Source: Owenweeksia sp048267305 (GTDB lineage: Bacteria > Bacteroidota > Bacteroidia > Flavobacteriales > Schleiferiaceae). Taken from it: a stretch of 64,000 nt of DNA. How positions within the stretch are numbered: the first letter of the stretch is position 1; each line of letters begins with the position of its first letter. The DNA lies in contig JBLWXT010000012.1 in assembly GCA_048267305.1 (NCBI GenBank), forward strand, positions 62,001 through 126,000, read 5' to 3'. The position numbers and the translations under genes are program-made. Below the pieces are notes generated by a model. That model was not told the origin of the DNA. It made no database searches and saw only the letters and a list, made by a program, of their open reading frames with translations. Below, one piece after another: positions 8,080 through 16,079 of this stretch.

Positions 8080-10722
8080 CTGAAAACTCATAGAATAATA
8101 TTACTTGCCACGGCTTTAGTTGTGATTGCAGCCTGCAAGCGCACTAAGGACACCTTTACGAGTCGTACATTTCACAATACGGTATCTCGGTTTAACCCCT
8201 TGTTTAACGGAGAGCAGGCTTTGCTAAAGGGCGAAAAAAGTCTTTCTCTTTTGCATGAAGATGATTTTTCAAAGATCCTTCCGGTGTTTCGCACAGGAAC
8301 CAAGGCTCAGGCCAGCAACGTAAAGCCTGATATGGATAAGGCTGTTGAAAAAGGTACCAAGGTGATTACCGATCATTCTATGATGATAAGGAATGTGCAG
8401 AAAAACAAATGGGTGGATGACAGCTATTTGCTTATTGGTAAGGCCCGTTTTTATAGAAGAGAATATTTGGAGGCCCTCGAAACCTTTAACTACATAATTC
8501 AGGAGTTTCCTAAATCGGATATTTATGAGGAAGCGCGGCTTTGGGCCGCCCGTACCGAAACAGCATTGGGCAACTATATCACCGCCAAGGATAAGTTTGA
8601 GCAGATATACAGGAGTGAAAAACTTCCCGGTAAAATGAAGGGGGATGCCTTTGCGGCCTATGCCCAGTTGGAAATTGATCAAAAGAGATATACCCCCGCC
8701 TATCAGTTGCTTGAGCAGGCAGCAAATAAAACCCGCGATAAGGAAAAGGAAGTACGCTGGCTTTTTATAATGGGGCAGCTACAGGCCAAAACAGGTAATG
8801 ATCAGGAAGCCAGTGAAACCTTTAGAAAGGTAATTAAGAAAGGCCCTCCTTATGAATTGCTTTTTCAGGCTCAGCTAAATCGCGCTCGTACCTATGATGT
8901 GATTTTAAATGATCCGGCCGTGGTTTTTAAAGACCTGCACAAAATGCTGAAGGATGATAAAAACTACGATAATCGCGACCAGATTTATTATGTGATGGCC
9001 GAGGTTTCGGAAAAACTGGAGGATGAGGGGAAAGTTGAGGAATACCTGAAAAAGTCTATTCGTACCAGCACTACAAATGTCAACCAAAAGGCATTGAGCT
9101 ACTTAAAGCTTGGAGAGATAAATTTTGATAATAAGATGTACCCCACAGCGGCAGCTTATTACGACAGTACTTCTACAAATCTGCAAAGCACTCACCTCAG
9201 GTACAAGGAAATCCAGAAGAAAAAGGAAAGCCTGGCTGAATTGGTTCAAAACCTGAATACCATCACATTACAGGATAGCTTACAACTTCTGGCTAGCTAC
9301 AGCGAAAAGAAAAGGTTTGAAAAGATTGATAACCTCATTGCTCAGAAGAAAGCTCAGGAGCAGAAAGAGAGAGAAAAAGAACAAAACCCTTTTAATCAGA
9401 TGCCGGGTGCTGGCGAAACTTTTGCCGAAAACAGTCAGGCAAGCATTCAAGGTGGAACATGGTATTTTTATAATCAAAGACTACGCGCTGCAGGTATAAG
9501 CGAGTTTACCACTAAATATGGAAACAGAAAGCTTGAAGATAACTGGCGGAGAAGTGATAAAGCTCTTACCGGTGACTTTGGAGATGGTAATACGAATACG
9601 GCAGATAGCGAATCAGGGGAGCAGGAAGGAGAAAATACTGCCAGCAAATCTCAGAGTGAGGAACGTGAGGAATACCTAAAGGATATACCCCTTACCGAAG
9701 AGGCCATGCAGGCAAGCCACGGTAAAATTGTAAATGCTTACCTGAGGGTTGGCGCCATATATAAGGATGACTTTAACGACTATCCTTCTTCTGAAGACAA
9801 TCTGAAGGCCTTGCTTAAGAGGTATCCCGATCTGGATTTGAAACCTCGTGTTTGGTATATGCTCTATCGGGTAAATCTATTGGCAAATGACGCTAAAGAT
9901 GCCGAGTACTACAAGAATCTTATAAAAACCAACTACCCCGAGTCGGAGTACGCTGCATTGGTAGATGGGTTACAACCCAAAGATGAACAGGATGCCAATA
10001 GGAGTTTGGCTTATTACAAAAAAACCTATCACACCTACGAAAAGGCTGCATATAGAAAATCATTAACGATGGCCGATTCGGGCTTGGTGGCTTTTGGGAG
10101 TACAGATCAGGGCTCGCGATTTATGATGGTAAAGGCCTTTTCACAAGGTAAGCTTGGGCAATCATCAAAAATGAGCGAAACCTTAAATGCAGTTGTGGTA
10201 AAATATCCGGGAACGGAACAAGCTGCAAAGGCGCAGGACATCTTAAATCAGATGGCGGCTCCGCCAGTTGCTGAGAATAAAGCCAGTGCAAAAGGCGATG
10301 GGGCAAAGGATAAAGGCAATGATGCAGAACCGTCAAAGCCTGTTTCAAAGTATGTTGCCAATGCCTCGGAAGAACACAAATATCTTTTGGCATTGCCAAA
10401 CATTAAGGGGTTGGTAAATAATGTTACCATTGAGCTTTCCGATTTCAATAAGAAGTTTTTCAAAAACATTCCATTAAATACCAAGGCTATTTACATTAGT
10501 GCAGAGAAGCAAATGATATTGGTGAGTGGGCTTCCAAATGAAAAAACAGCAATCCAGTATTTTGAGGTTTTGGATCAGCAAAACACGCTTGATAAAAATC
10601 TTGCTGGTCAGAACTTTCAACATTTTGTAATTTCGAATTCCAATTTTTCGAAATTCTATCAGGATAAAGACTTTGAGGGATACGAAAAGTACTTTTTGGA
10701 GAATTACAAAAAAACAGAATGA
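8080..10722 (+). CDS. sprE: SprE/PorW-like TPR lipoprotein of the type IX secretion system
   Basis: A large lipoprotein rich in tetratricopeptide-like helical pairs (about residues 80-370 and 540-700), with a low-complexity Lys/Glu/Gln stretch near 420 and a charged region near 490-515. Length (880 residues from 8080), topology and position between an M23 gene and bactofilin/atp genes fit flavobacterial SprE (PorW in Porphyromonas), needed for type IX secretion and gliding. Start choice: the only GTG (8122) lies inside the signal peptide and leaves just MIAAC. Reading from CTG at 8080 gives KTHRIILLATALVVIAAC, a complete signal with the lipobox Cys at 19. An in-frame stop sits at 8065. ATG is absent, so initiation at CTG is inferred. 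Confidence 0.82.
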   Translation: MKTHRIILLATALVVIAACKRTKDTFTSRTFHNTVSRFNPLFNGEQALLKGEKSLSLLHEDDFSKILPVFRTGTKAQASNVKPDMDKAVEKGTKVITDHSMMIRNVQKNKWVDDSYLLIGKARFYRREYLEALETFNYIIQEFPKSDIYEEARLWAARTETALGNYITAKDKFEQIYRSEKLPGKMKGDAFAAYAQLEIDQKRYTPAYQLLEQAANKTRDKEKEVRWLFIMGQLQAKTGNDQEASETFRKVIKKGPPYELLFQAQLNRARTYDVILNDPAVVFKDLHKMLKDDKNYDNRDQIYYVMAEVSEKLEDEGKVEEYLKKSIRTSTTNVNQKALSYLKLGEINFDNKMYPTAAAYYDSTSTNLQSTHLRYKEIQKKKESLAELVQNLNTITLQDSLQLLASYSEKKRFEKIDNLIAQKKAQEQKEREKEQNPFNQMPGAGETFAENSQASIQGGTWYFYNQRLRAAGISEFTTKYGNRKLEDNWRRSDKALTGDFGDGNTNTADSESGEQEGENTASKSQSEEREEYLKDIPLTEEAMQASHGKIVNAYLRVGAIYKDDFNDYPSSEDNLKALLKRYPDLDLKPRVWYMLYRVNLLANDAKDAEYYKNLIKTNYPESEYAALVDGLQPKDEQDANRSLAYYKKTYHTYEKAAYRKSLTMADSGLVAFGSTDQGSRFMMVKAFSQGKLGQSSKMSETLNAVVVKYPGTEQAAKAQDILNQMAAPPVAENKASAKGDGAKDKGNDAEPSKPVSKYVANASEEHKYLLALPNIKGLVNNVTIELSDFNKKFFKNIPLNTKAIYISAEKQMILVSGLPNEKTAIQYFEVLDQQNTLDKNLAGQNFQHFVISNSNFSKFYQDKDFEGYEKYFLENYKKTE

Positions 10723-11159
10723 TCAGTAGCATGATTAAAAAAAGCAAAGCAGCAGACGAATCCGGACAAGCAAGCAACCGAATAATGGCGGGCACCACCA
10801 TCGAAGGTGATGTAAACTCAAAGGGCGATATCCGTGTGGATGGATCTCTAAAGGGTAATATCACCATTACCGGGAAGCTTGTAGTTGGTGAGAAGGGCAG
10901 GGTAGAAGGAGAGATAAAGTGCTCTAACGCCAATGTGTCGGGAGACCTTAGAGGTAAGATAGAAGTGAGCGAGCTTTTGGCACTTCAGGCTACTGCCCGT
11001 GTAAATGGAGAGGTGCTCACCAATAAACTCTCGGTAGAGCCCGGAGCAGAGTTTTCAGGTTCGTGTAGTATGGGTTCGGTAATTCGAGAAATAAAAAATG
11101 AAGAAGGACAGCAGCCAACCCACGGAAAAAGCACCTCCGGAAAAGGAGCGACAGGTTAA
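10719..11159 (+). CDS. Bactofilin family protein
   Basis: A 146-residue polymer-forming bactofilin. The core (about 22-130) is a right-handed beta-helix made of repeats such as IEGDVNSKGDIRVDGSLKGN and KLVVGEKGRVEGEIKC, with Gly/Val at regular spacing. Bactofilins form nucleotide-independent filaments that organise envelope proteins, often with M23 peptidases, and such a peptidase is encoded close by. The start ATG overlaps the sprE stop (ATGA); another ATG lies at 10731. The 3' end overlaps atpZ by 62 nt, which is unusually long. Confidence 0.9.
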   Translation: MISSMIKKSKAADESGQASNRIMAGTTIEGDVNSKGDIRVDGSLKGNITITGKLVVGEKGRVEGEIKCSNANVSGDLRGKIEVSELLALQATARVNGEVLTNKLSVEPGAEFSGSCSMGSVIREIKNEEGQQPTHGKSTSGKGATG

Positions 11160-11346
11160 CGTTTATATTAAGTACAGTGCCATGGCCTTTCAAATGGCCG
11201 GTATAATTGGCGGGGGAGTATGGTTGGGATACTGGCTGGATCAACGCTACAATACCAAAACCCCGTGGTTCACCATTGGCATTGGTCTCTTTTCCATTTT
11301 TGTTGCTCTCTATGTTTCCCTAAAGGATTTCTTTAAAAAAACATGA
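11098..11346 (+). CDS. atpZ: AtpZ/AtpI family protein
   Basis: An 82-residue membrane protein with two transmembrane helices (about 25-47 and 56-75). It has the family features GGGVWLGYWLDQRYNTKTPW and a glycine-rich first helix. Members help assemble the c-ring or carry Mg ions for the F-type ATP synthase. The long overlap with the bactofilin frame (62 nt) covers the charged N-terminal tail KKDSSQPTEKAPPEKERQ. It overlaps the next gene by 4 nt (ATGA), placing it in the path to atpB. Confidence 0.85.
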   Translation: MKKDSSQPTEKAPPEKERQVNVYIKYSAMAFQMAGIIGGGVWLGYWLDQRYNTKTPWFTIGIGLFSIFVALYVSLKDFFKKT

Positions 11347-11780
11347 GTATTTCTAAAAACCTTCCGGGCTTCGCTATCCGGCTGATTGTGCTTAGCGGTA
11401 TTTTGGCAGGGCTAAGCTTTCTTGTTTTAAAATCCACTCCACATCATCTGGCCTTGGCCGAATTAGTAGAAATTTACACCTATCTGATTGTACTTACCTT
11501 GCTGAGTTTTTCCCTTGTAATGCAGGCCGGTAGTAAAAAATATGATCGCGCAGGTTTTGTGTTTTTGGGCCTGGCCCTTGTAAAACTCATGCTGTCCTTT
11601 GCTTTTTTATGGCCTGAAATTTCTTCCGGAGGCGAGAGTGCCAAACCCTATCTCTTCCACTTTTTTACCCTCTATTTTTTGTACTTGGGCTTTGAAGCAT
11701 GGCAGGTGGTAAAAGTTATCCAAAAGGCCGACCCAAATATTGGTGTTACTCAGTATAAAGATTTAGACGAAGACGGGTAA
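11343..11780 (+). CDS. Four-helix membrane protein of the ATP synthase cluster, unknown function
   Basis: A 145-residue hydrophobic protein with four predicted membrane helices (about 10-27, 38-58, 70-88, 100-122) and a short soluble tail. It starts in the AtpZ stop codon (ATGA overlap) and ends 66 nt before atpB. In proteobacteria the equivalent slot holds AtpI, but I see no sequence motif linking it to that family. Its place between atpZ and atpB suggests a role in F0 assembly; that is inference from context only. Confidence 0.75.
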   Translation: MSISKNLPGFAIRLIVLSGILAGLSFLVLKSTPHHLALAELVEIYTYLIVLTLLSFSLVMQAGSKKYDRAGFVFLGLALVKLMLSFAFLWPEISSGGESAKPYLFHFFTLYFLYLGFEAWQVVKVIQKADPNIGVTQYKDLDEDG

Positions 11781-11800
11781 TTGTTTAAAGTTTTTATCTC

Positions 11801-11808
11801 TACATTTG
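11801..11808 (+). promoter_or_regulatory. -7 promoter element upstream of atpB
   Basis: TACATTTG is an exact TAnnTTTG match, 38 nt before the atpB ATG, with an ATTG at 11780-11783 about 17 nt upstream as a poor -33 element. It would give the ATP synthase structural genes their own promoter in addition to read-through from sprE. Confidence 0.45.
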
Positions 11809-11846
11809 CAGCGATTTTGAAAAACGCCTAGCTGATATTTAAAGTA

Positions 11847-12998
11847 ATGCGCAAACAATTAAACTACAGTTGGTTATCCGTTTTGGCTTTAGCCTTAATA
11901 TTAACCAACGGTGTGGTTGCTCAAGACCATAAGGGGCACAATCACGAAGAAAATGTTACCGAAACAGTAGAAGAAGCTACTTCTGCTCATGAATCAGTAG
12001 CTCCAACTTTAGAGGACGAGGCGTATGATCCTACTCCTGTAGTGATGCATCATATTCAGGATTCCCATGGTTTTCATGTATATGGAGAAGGGGAAAATGC
12101 TGTAAGTGTTCCTCTGCCGGTGATACTATGGACAGACAATGGTCTTGTTACCTTTATGTCTTCTGCCTTTCATCATGACGTAGAAGGACATCATGTGGTT
12201 GAAAGCAACGGAATGCGCTTTGTGAATGTACATGAAGATATTTATCAACTCAATGATGGTGCAGAAGCAATAGAGTTTGATGCTGATCATCATCCCACAA
12301 ACGCCTCTAAGCCTTTTGATTTCTCTATAACCAAAAATGTTTTTACACTTTTATTAGCTTCACTAATAATATGTGTTGTGTTTATGAGCGTGGCCAGGCG
12401 ATACAAAAAGGGACATGAAGTGCCTAAAGGACTTGCCGGCTTTATGGAGCCTTTAGTGGTATTTGTAAGAGATGATATTGCTGAGCCAAACATTGGTAAG
12501 AAATATGAGCGCTACATGCCGTTGTTGCTTACCATGTTCTTCCTTATATGGGTTTTAAACCTTATCGGTTTGGTGCCTTTCTTTCCGGGAAGTGCCAACA
12601 TGAGTGGGAACATCGCCTTTACCTTATCTTTAGCTTTTATCACTTTATTGGTTACCAACTTTAGTGGAAACAAGGGATACTGGAAACACATATTACTACC
12701 ACCAGTACCTAAAGCACTTTGGATTATTATGATTCCTGTGGAAATCATCGGTATCCTTACAAAGCCTTTCGCTCTTATGATTCGTTTGTTTGCAAACATT
12801 ACTGCAGGCCACATTATCGTATTGAGCCTTATCTCACTTATTTTCATATTTAAAACTCCGGCTATGGGATTGGTATCAGTGCCTTTTGCATTGTTTATCT
12901 CCGTGTTGGAATTGTTGGTGGCTGCTTTGCAAGCCTATATTTTTACGATGCTCACCGCGCTATTTATCGGTACTGCCGTAGCGGAAGATCATCATTAA
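11847..12998 (+). CDS. atpB: F0F1 ATP synthase subunit a
   Basis: A 383-residue proton-channel subunit of F0. The C-terminal half has the conserved channel segment IRLFANITAGHIIVL with the essential Arg at about 313, and ELLVAALQAYIFTMLTALF at the last helix. The N-terminus is unusual compared with proteobacteria but common in Bacteroidota: a cleavable-looking signal peptide ending VVAQ, then a His-rich acidic periplasmic domain (about 27-155) with repeated His pairs such as HHDVEGHHVV, before the first F0 helix near 168. The His-rich part could bind metal, but there is no direct evidence for that. Confidence 0.96.
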   Translation: MRKQLNYSWLSVLALALILTNGVVAQDHKGHNHEENVTETVEEATSAHESVAPTLEDEAYDPTPVVMHHIQDSHGFHVYGEGENAVSVPLPVILWTDNGLVTFMSSAFHHDVEGHHVVESNGMRFVNVHEDIYQLNDGAEAIEFDADHHPTNASKPFDFSITKNVFTLLLASLIICVVFMSVARRYKKGHEVPKGLAGFMEPLVVFVRDDIAEPNIGKKYERYMPLLLTMFFLIWVLNLIGLVPFFPGSANMSGNIAFTLSLAFITLLVTNFSGNKGYWKHILLPPVPKALWIIMIPVEIIGILTKPFALMIRLFANITAGHIIVLSLISLIFIFKTPAMGLVSVPFALFISVLELLVAALQAYIFTMLTALFIGTAVAEDHH

Positions 12999-13038
12999 TA
13001 AATTGAGTGTATTGTTTAATAATAAATCCTGATTAATT

Positions 13039-13236
13039 ATGAGTTTTGCTGCAATTGGAGCTGGTTTAGCTGTTATCGGTGCTGGAATAGGTATCGGACA
13101 AGTAGGTGGTCGTGCAATGGATGGTATTGCCCGTCAACCAGACGCTAGTGGAAAAATCCAGACTGCGATGATTATTGCTGCTGCATTGGTAGAGGGTGTT
13201 GCCCTTTTCGGTGTTGTAGTAGCTTTGATTTCGTAA
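13039..13236 (+). CDS. atpE: F0F1 ATP synthase subunit c
   Basis: A 65-residue double-helix hairpin that forms the rotating c-ring. Helix 1 is glycine rich (GAGLAVIGAGIGIGQVGGRA), the polar loop is ARQPDA, and the ion-carrying Glu is residue 52 in ALVEGVALFG. A Gln is present at 21, but the residue after Glu52 is Gly rather than Ser or Thr and no Tyr follows, so the full sodium signature is missing and proton coupling is likely. A strong hairpin follows the gene 20 nt downstream. Confidence 0.97.
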   Translation: MSFAAIGAGLAVIGAGIGIGQVGGRAMDGIARQPDASGKIQTAMIIAAALVEGVALFGVVVALIS

Positions 13237-13256
13237 TCATTTGGAAAACAAAAAGA

Positions 13257-13287
13257 AGAGCTTACCAACGGTTGGTTGGTAAGCTCT
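13257..13287 (+). terminator. Hairpin between atpE and atpF (attenuator or stability element)
   Basis: A perfect 13-bp stem (left arm 13257-13269, right arm 13275-13287) with a 5-nt loop GGTTG, followed by CTCTTTAAAA. It sits mid-operon, 20 nt after the atpE stop and 51 nt before atpF. It resembles an intrinsic terminator with a weak U-tract, so it could partly terminate transcription or shield the upstream mRNA from 3' decay. Either would raise subunit c relative to the other subunits. Confidence 0.75.
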
Positions 13288-13338
13288 CTTTAAAAGAATT
13301 GAATCGAGGATTCACACGTATTTAAATTATAAAACAAA

Positions 13339-13833
13339 ATGGATTTAGTTACACCGGAAATAGGCCTGATTTTTTGGACCACCGTTACTTTCGTTATCCT
13401 GCTTTTTCTTTTGGCAAAATTTGCCTGGAAGCCAATATTGTCAGCTGTAAAAAACCGCGAGGAGTCTATCCGTGAGGCACTTCTCTCTGCTGATAAGGCT
13501 CGTGAGGAAATGGCACAACTTAAATCTGATAATGAGCAAGTGCTTCGTGAGGCTCGTGCCGAGCGTGATTCTATCCTTAGGGATGCCCGCGAAATCAGGG
13601 AGAAAATGATAGCTGATGCTAAGGAAATAGCCGGAACAGAGGCTAATAAAATGGTAGAACAAGCCAGGGAATTGATTGAAAATCAAAAAATGGCAGCTAT
13701 TACCGATCTTAAAAATCAGGTTGCTTCAATGTCTATTGAGATTGCTGAAAAGATAATCCGTAAGCAATTGGAGAATAAGGAAAATCAGGTTGCTCTTGTA
13801 GAAGAACAATTGAAGGATTTCAAATTAAACTAA
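13339..13833 (+). CDS. atpF: F0F1 ATP synthase subunit b
   Basis: A 164-residue stator subunit with one N-terminal membrane helix (about 9-27, GLIFWTTVTFVILLFLLAKF) and a long charged coiled coil from about 35 that reaches to F1. Heptad-like repeats and Ala/Arg/Glu richness are clear. The segment KFAWKPILSAVKNREESI is typical of the family. It starts 11 nt before atpH follows and lies after the atpE hairpin. Confidence 0.95.
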   Translation: MDLVTPEIGLIFWTTVTFVILLFLLAKFAWKPILSAVKNREESIREALLSADKAREEMAQLKSDNEQVLREARAERDSILRDAREIREKMIADAKEIAGTEANKMVEQARELIENQKMAAITDLKNQVASMSIEIAEKIIRKQLENKENQVALVEEQLKDFKLN

Positions 13834-13844
13834 GCTACTGACTG

Positions 13845-14402
13845 ATGATTGTAACGACCCTAAATCGCAGATACGCGAAATCTTTTCTTGGACTTGCTGT
13901 AGAGCAAAACGTGCTTGAGCAGGTAAAAGATGATATGGCGTTCATTCTCCAAGTTATCGAGTCGTCAAGAGAGTTTCGCACCATGCTTAAAAGCCCCGTT
14001 ATTAACGAGGATAAAAAGAAAGCGGTACTCACAGCTGTAATAGGCCCTTACGTAAGTGTACTTACAAACTCCTTCATTGATATTATTTTGAGAAAGAGTC
14101 GTGAATCACAACTTCAGGGGATTGCACATGGCTTTAAAAACCTTTATCGTGAGTATCACGGTATTGAAGAAGCTGTTATTACATCAGCCCATGAGCTTAC
14201 AGCGGCACAAAAGGAAGATATCCGCACCAAGCTTAAAGGCGTTACAGGTAGTAAGATCGAGATCAAGGAAATTATAGATCCATCAATTATTGGTGGAGTT
14301 AAAATAAGGGTAGGCGACAAGCAATACAACGGCAGCCTTGCTTACCAGTTGGAACAGTTGAAGAGACAGTTTCAGGAGAATCAATACATCGCAGACTTTT
14401 AA
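13845..14402 (+). CDS. atpH: F0F1 ATP synthase subunit delta
   Basis: A 185-residue stator protein linking the b subunit to the top of F1. The N-terminal RRYAKSFLGLAVEQNVLEQV is the usual family opening, and the C-terminal signature DPSIIGGVKIRVGDKQYNGS is intact near 149-168. It is placed 11 nt after atpF and 27 nt before atpA, the standard order. Confidence 0.94.
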   Translation: MIVTTLNRRYAKSFLGLAVEQNVLEQVKDDMAFILQVIESSREFRTMLKSPVINEDKKKAVLTAVIGPYVSVLTNSFIDIILRKSRESQLQGIAHGFKNLYREYHGIEEAVITSAHELTAAQKEDIRTKLKGVTGSKIEIKEIIDPSIIGGVKIRVGDKQYNGSLAYQLEQLKRQFQENQYIADF

Positions 14403-14429
14403 CATTACCATTGATAAAGGCTAATTAAA

Positions 14430-16004
14430 ATGGCAGAAGTAAAACCCGCTGAAGTATCAGCAATCTTAAGACAACAACTTGCCGGATTCAAAAGCGAATC
14501 TGAACTGGAAGAAGTAGGAACCGTATTGCAGGTAGGTGACGGTATTGCCCGTGCCTATGGTTTGAGCAAGGCTCAGGCTGGTGAGTTGGTTGAATTTGAA
14601 AACGGTCTTAGAGGTATCGTACTGAACCTTGAAGAGGATAACGTTGGTATTGTATTGCTTGGAAAGGCAGACAATATTAGAGAAGGAAGTACTGTGAAAC
14701 GTACCAACCAGATTGCCTCCTTAAAAGTAGGTGAAGGTTTACTCGGCCGTGTAGTTGATACATTGGGTAACCCTATTGATGGTAAAGGACCAATACAAGG
14801 CGATACGTATGAAATGCCATTGGAGCGCAAGGCACCAGGTGTTATCTACCGTCAGCCGGTAACGGAGCCCCTACAAACAGGTATTAAGGCGATTGACTCC
14901 ATGATTCCGGTAGGACGTGGACAACGTGAGTTGATTATTGGTGACCGTCAAACAGGTAAATCTACCGTGGCGATTGACACCATTATCAACCAAAAGGAAT
15001 TTTACGATAAGGGAGAGCCTGTATTCTGTATTTATGTGGCTATCGGTCAAAAAGGATCTACAGTAGCGGGTATTGCAAAAACCTTGGAAGACAAGGGAGC
15101 AATGGCCTATACAGTGATTGTTGCATCTAACGCAGCTGATCCTGCTCCTATGCAGTTTTACGCACCGTTTGCCGGAGCCGCCATTGGCGAGTTCTTCCGT
15201 GATACTGGTCGTCCTGCACTTATTGTATATGATGATTTATCAAAACAAGCTGTTGCTTACCGTGAGGTATCTCTACTATTGAGACGTCCTCCGGGTCGTG
15301 AGGCTTATCCTGGTGATGTGTTTTACCTGCACAGCCGTTTATTGGAGCGTGCCGCTAAGGTGATCAATGATGATGGCATTGCCGCTCAAATGAATGATCT
15401 TCCTGAGTCACTGAAAGGAATGGTAAAAGGTGGTGGCTCATTAACCGCACTTCCTATTATCGAAACTCAGGCCGGTGACGTTTCTGCCTATATCCCTACC
15501 AACGTAATTTCTATTACTGATGGTCAGATTTTCCTTGAAAATGACTTGTTCCTCGCTGGTGTACGTCCTGCAATTAACGTAGGTATTTCTGTATCTCGTG
15601 TGGGTGGTAACGCTCAGATTAAATCAATGAAAAAGGTGGCCGGTACACTTAAGCTTGATCAGGCTCAGTACCGCGAACTGGAAGCTTTTGCCAAGTTTGG
15701 TTCTGACCTTGATGCTGCCACCATGGGAGTAATCAATAAGGGTAAGCGTAACGTGGAAATCCTTAAACAAGGTGTAAACAGCCCGGTATCTGTAGAAAAG
15801 CAAATTGCTATCATCTACTGTGGTACTAAAGGTTTGCTTAATAATGTGCCTGTAAATAAGGTGAAAGCCTTTGAAAACGAATTCATCGATTTCCTTTCCA
15901 ACAAGCATCAGGATGTGTTGGATACTTTGAGAGCAGGTAAGCTTACCGATGAAGTTACTGACGTGTTGACGAAAGTGGCAAAGGAATTATCAGCGAATTA
16001 TTAG
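14430..16004 (+). CDS. atpA: F0F1 ATP synthase subunit alpha
   Basis: A 524-residue non-catalytic nucleotide-binding subunit of F1. The Walker A loop is GDRQTGKST near 172-180, and Walker B lies in PALIVYDDLSKQA. The signature PAINVGISVSRVGG follows near 379-392. Length is normal for Bacteroidota. The partner beta subunit (atpD) and epsilon (atpC) are not encoded here, which fits the split ATP synthase loci usual in this phylum. Confidence 0.98.
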   Translation: MAEVKPAEVSAILRQQLAGFKSESELEEVGTVLQVGDGIARAYGLSKAQAGELVEFENGLRGIVLNLEEDNVGIVLLGKADNIREGSTVKRTNQIASLKVGEGLLGRVVDTLGNPIDGKGPIQGDTYEMPLERKAPGVIYRQPVTEPLQTGIKAIDSMIPVGRGQRELIIGDRQTGKSTVAIDTIINQKEFYDKGEPVFCIYVAIGQKGSTVAGIAKTLEDKGAMAYTVIVASNAADPAPMQFYAPFAGAAIGEFFRDTGRPALIVYDDLSKQAVAYREVSLLLRRPPGREAYPGDVFYLHSRLLERAAKVINDDGIAAQMNDLPESLKGMVKGGGSLTALPIIETQAGDVSAYIPTNVISITDGQIFLENDLFLAGVRPAINVGISVSRVGGNAQIKSMKKVAGTLKLDQAQYRELEAFAKFGSDLDAATMGVINKGKRNVEILKQGVNSPVSVEKQIAIIYCGTKGLLNNVPVNKVKAFENEFIDFLSNKHQDVLDTLRAGKLTDEVTDVLTKVAKELSANY

Positions 16005-16020
16005 TAGGAAATTAGTAAGG

Positions 16021-16073
16021 AATAGGGAGTAGGTGCTAAGGACTTACAGCTCCCGACACCATACTCCATACTC
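16021..16073 (+). repeat. Imperfect inverted repeat with CCATACT heptamers between atpA and atpG
   Basis: The 75-nt gap has GGAGTaGGTG near its start, answered by CACCatACTCC near its end, forming an imperfect hairpin around GGACTTACAGCTCCC. Two tandem heptamers CCATACT (16059-16072) end it, close in sequence to the CCAAACT tandem array at 45751. It is probably a mobile-type intergenic repeat; effect on atpG expression is unknown. Confidence 0.4.
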
Positions 16074-16079
16074 AAAAAA

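Noticed and set aside
7972..8091. Longer N-terminus for the M23 peptidase from 8091
   Set aside because: The extra 40 residues lack signal or domain character and would cover the promoter and start of the divergent SprE-like gene. ATG 7971 gives a sensible short tail before the membrane helix.
8122..8136. GTG 8122 as the start of the SprE-like gene
   Set aside because: It would leave only MIAAC, too short to be a signal peptide, although a lipobox is clearly encoded.
13039..13236. Sodium-coupled c subunit
   Set aside because: Gln21 is present, but Gly follows the key Glu52 and the Ser/Thr and Tyr of sodium-binding rings are missing.
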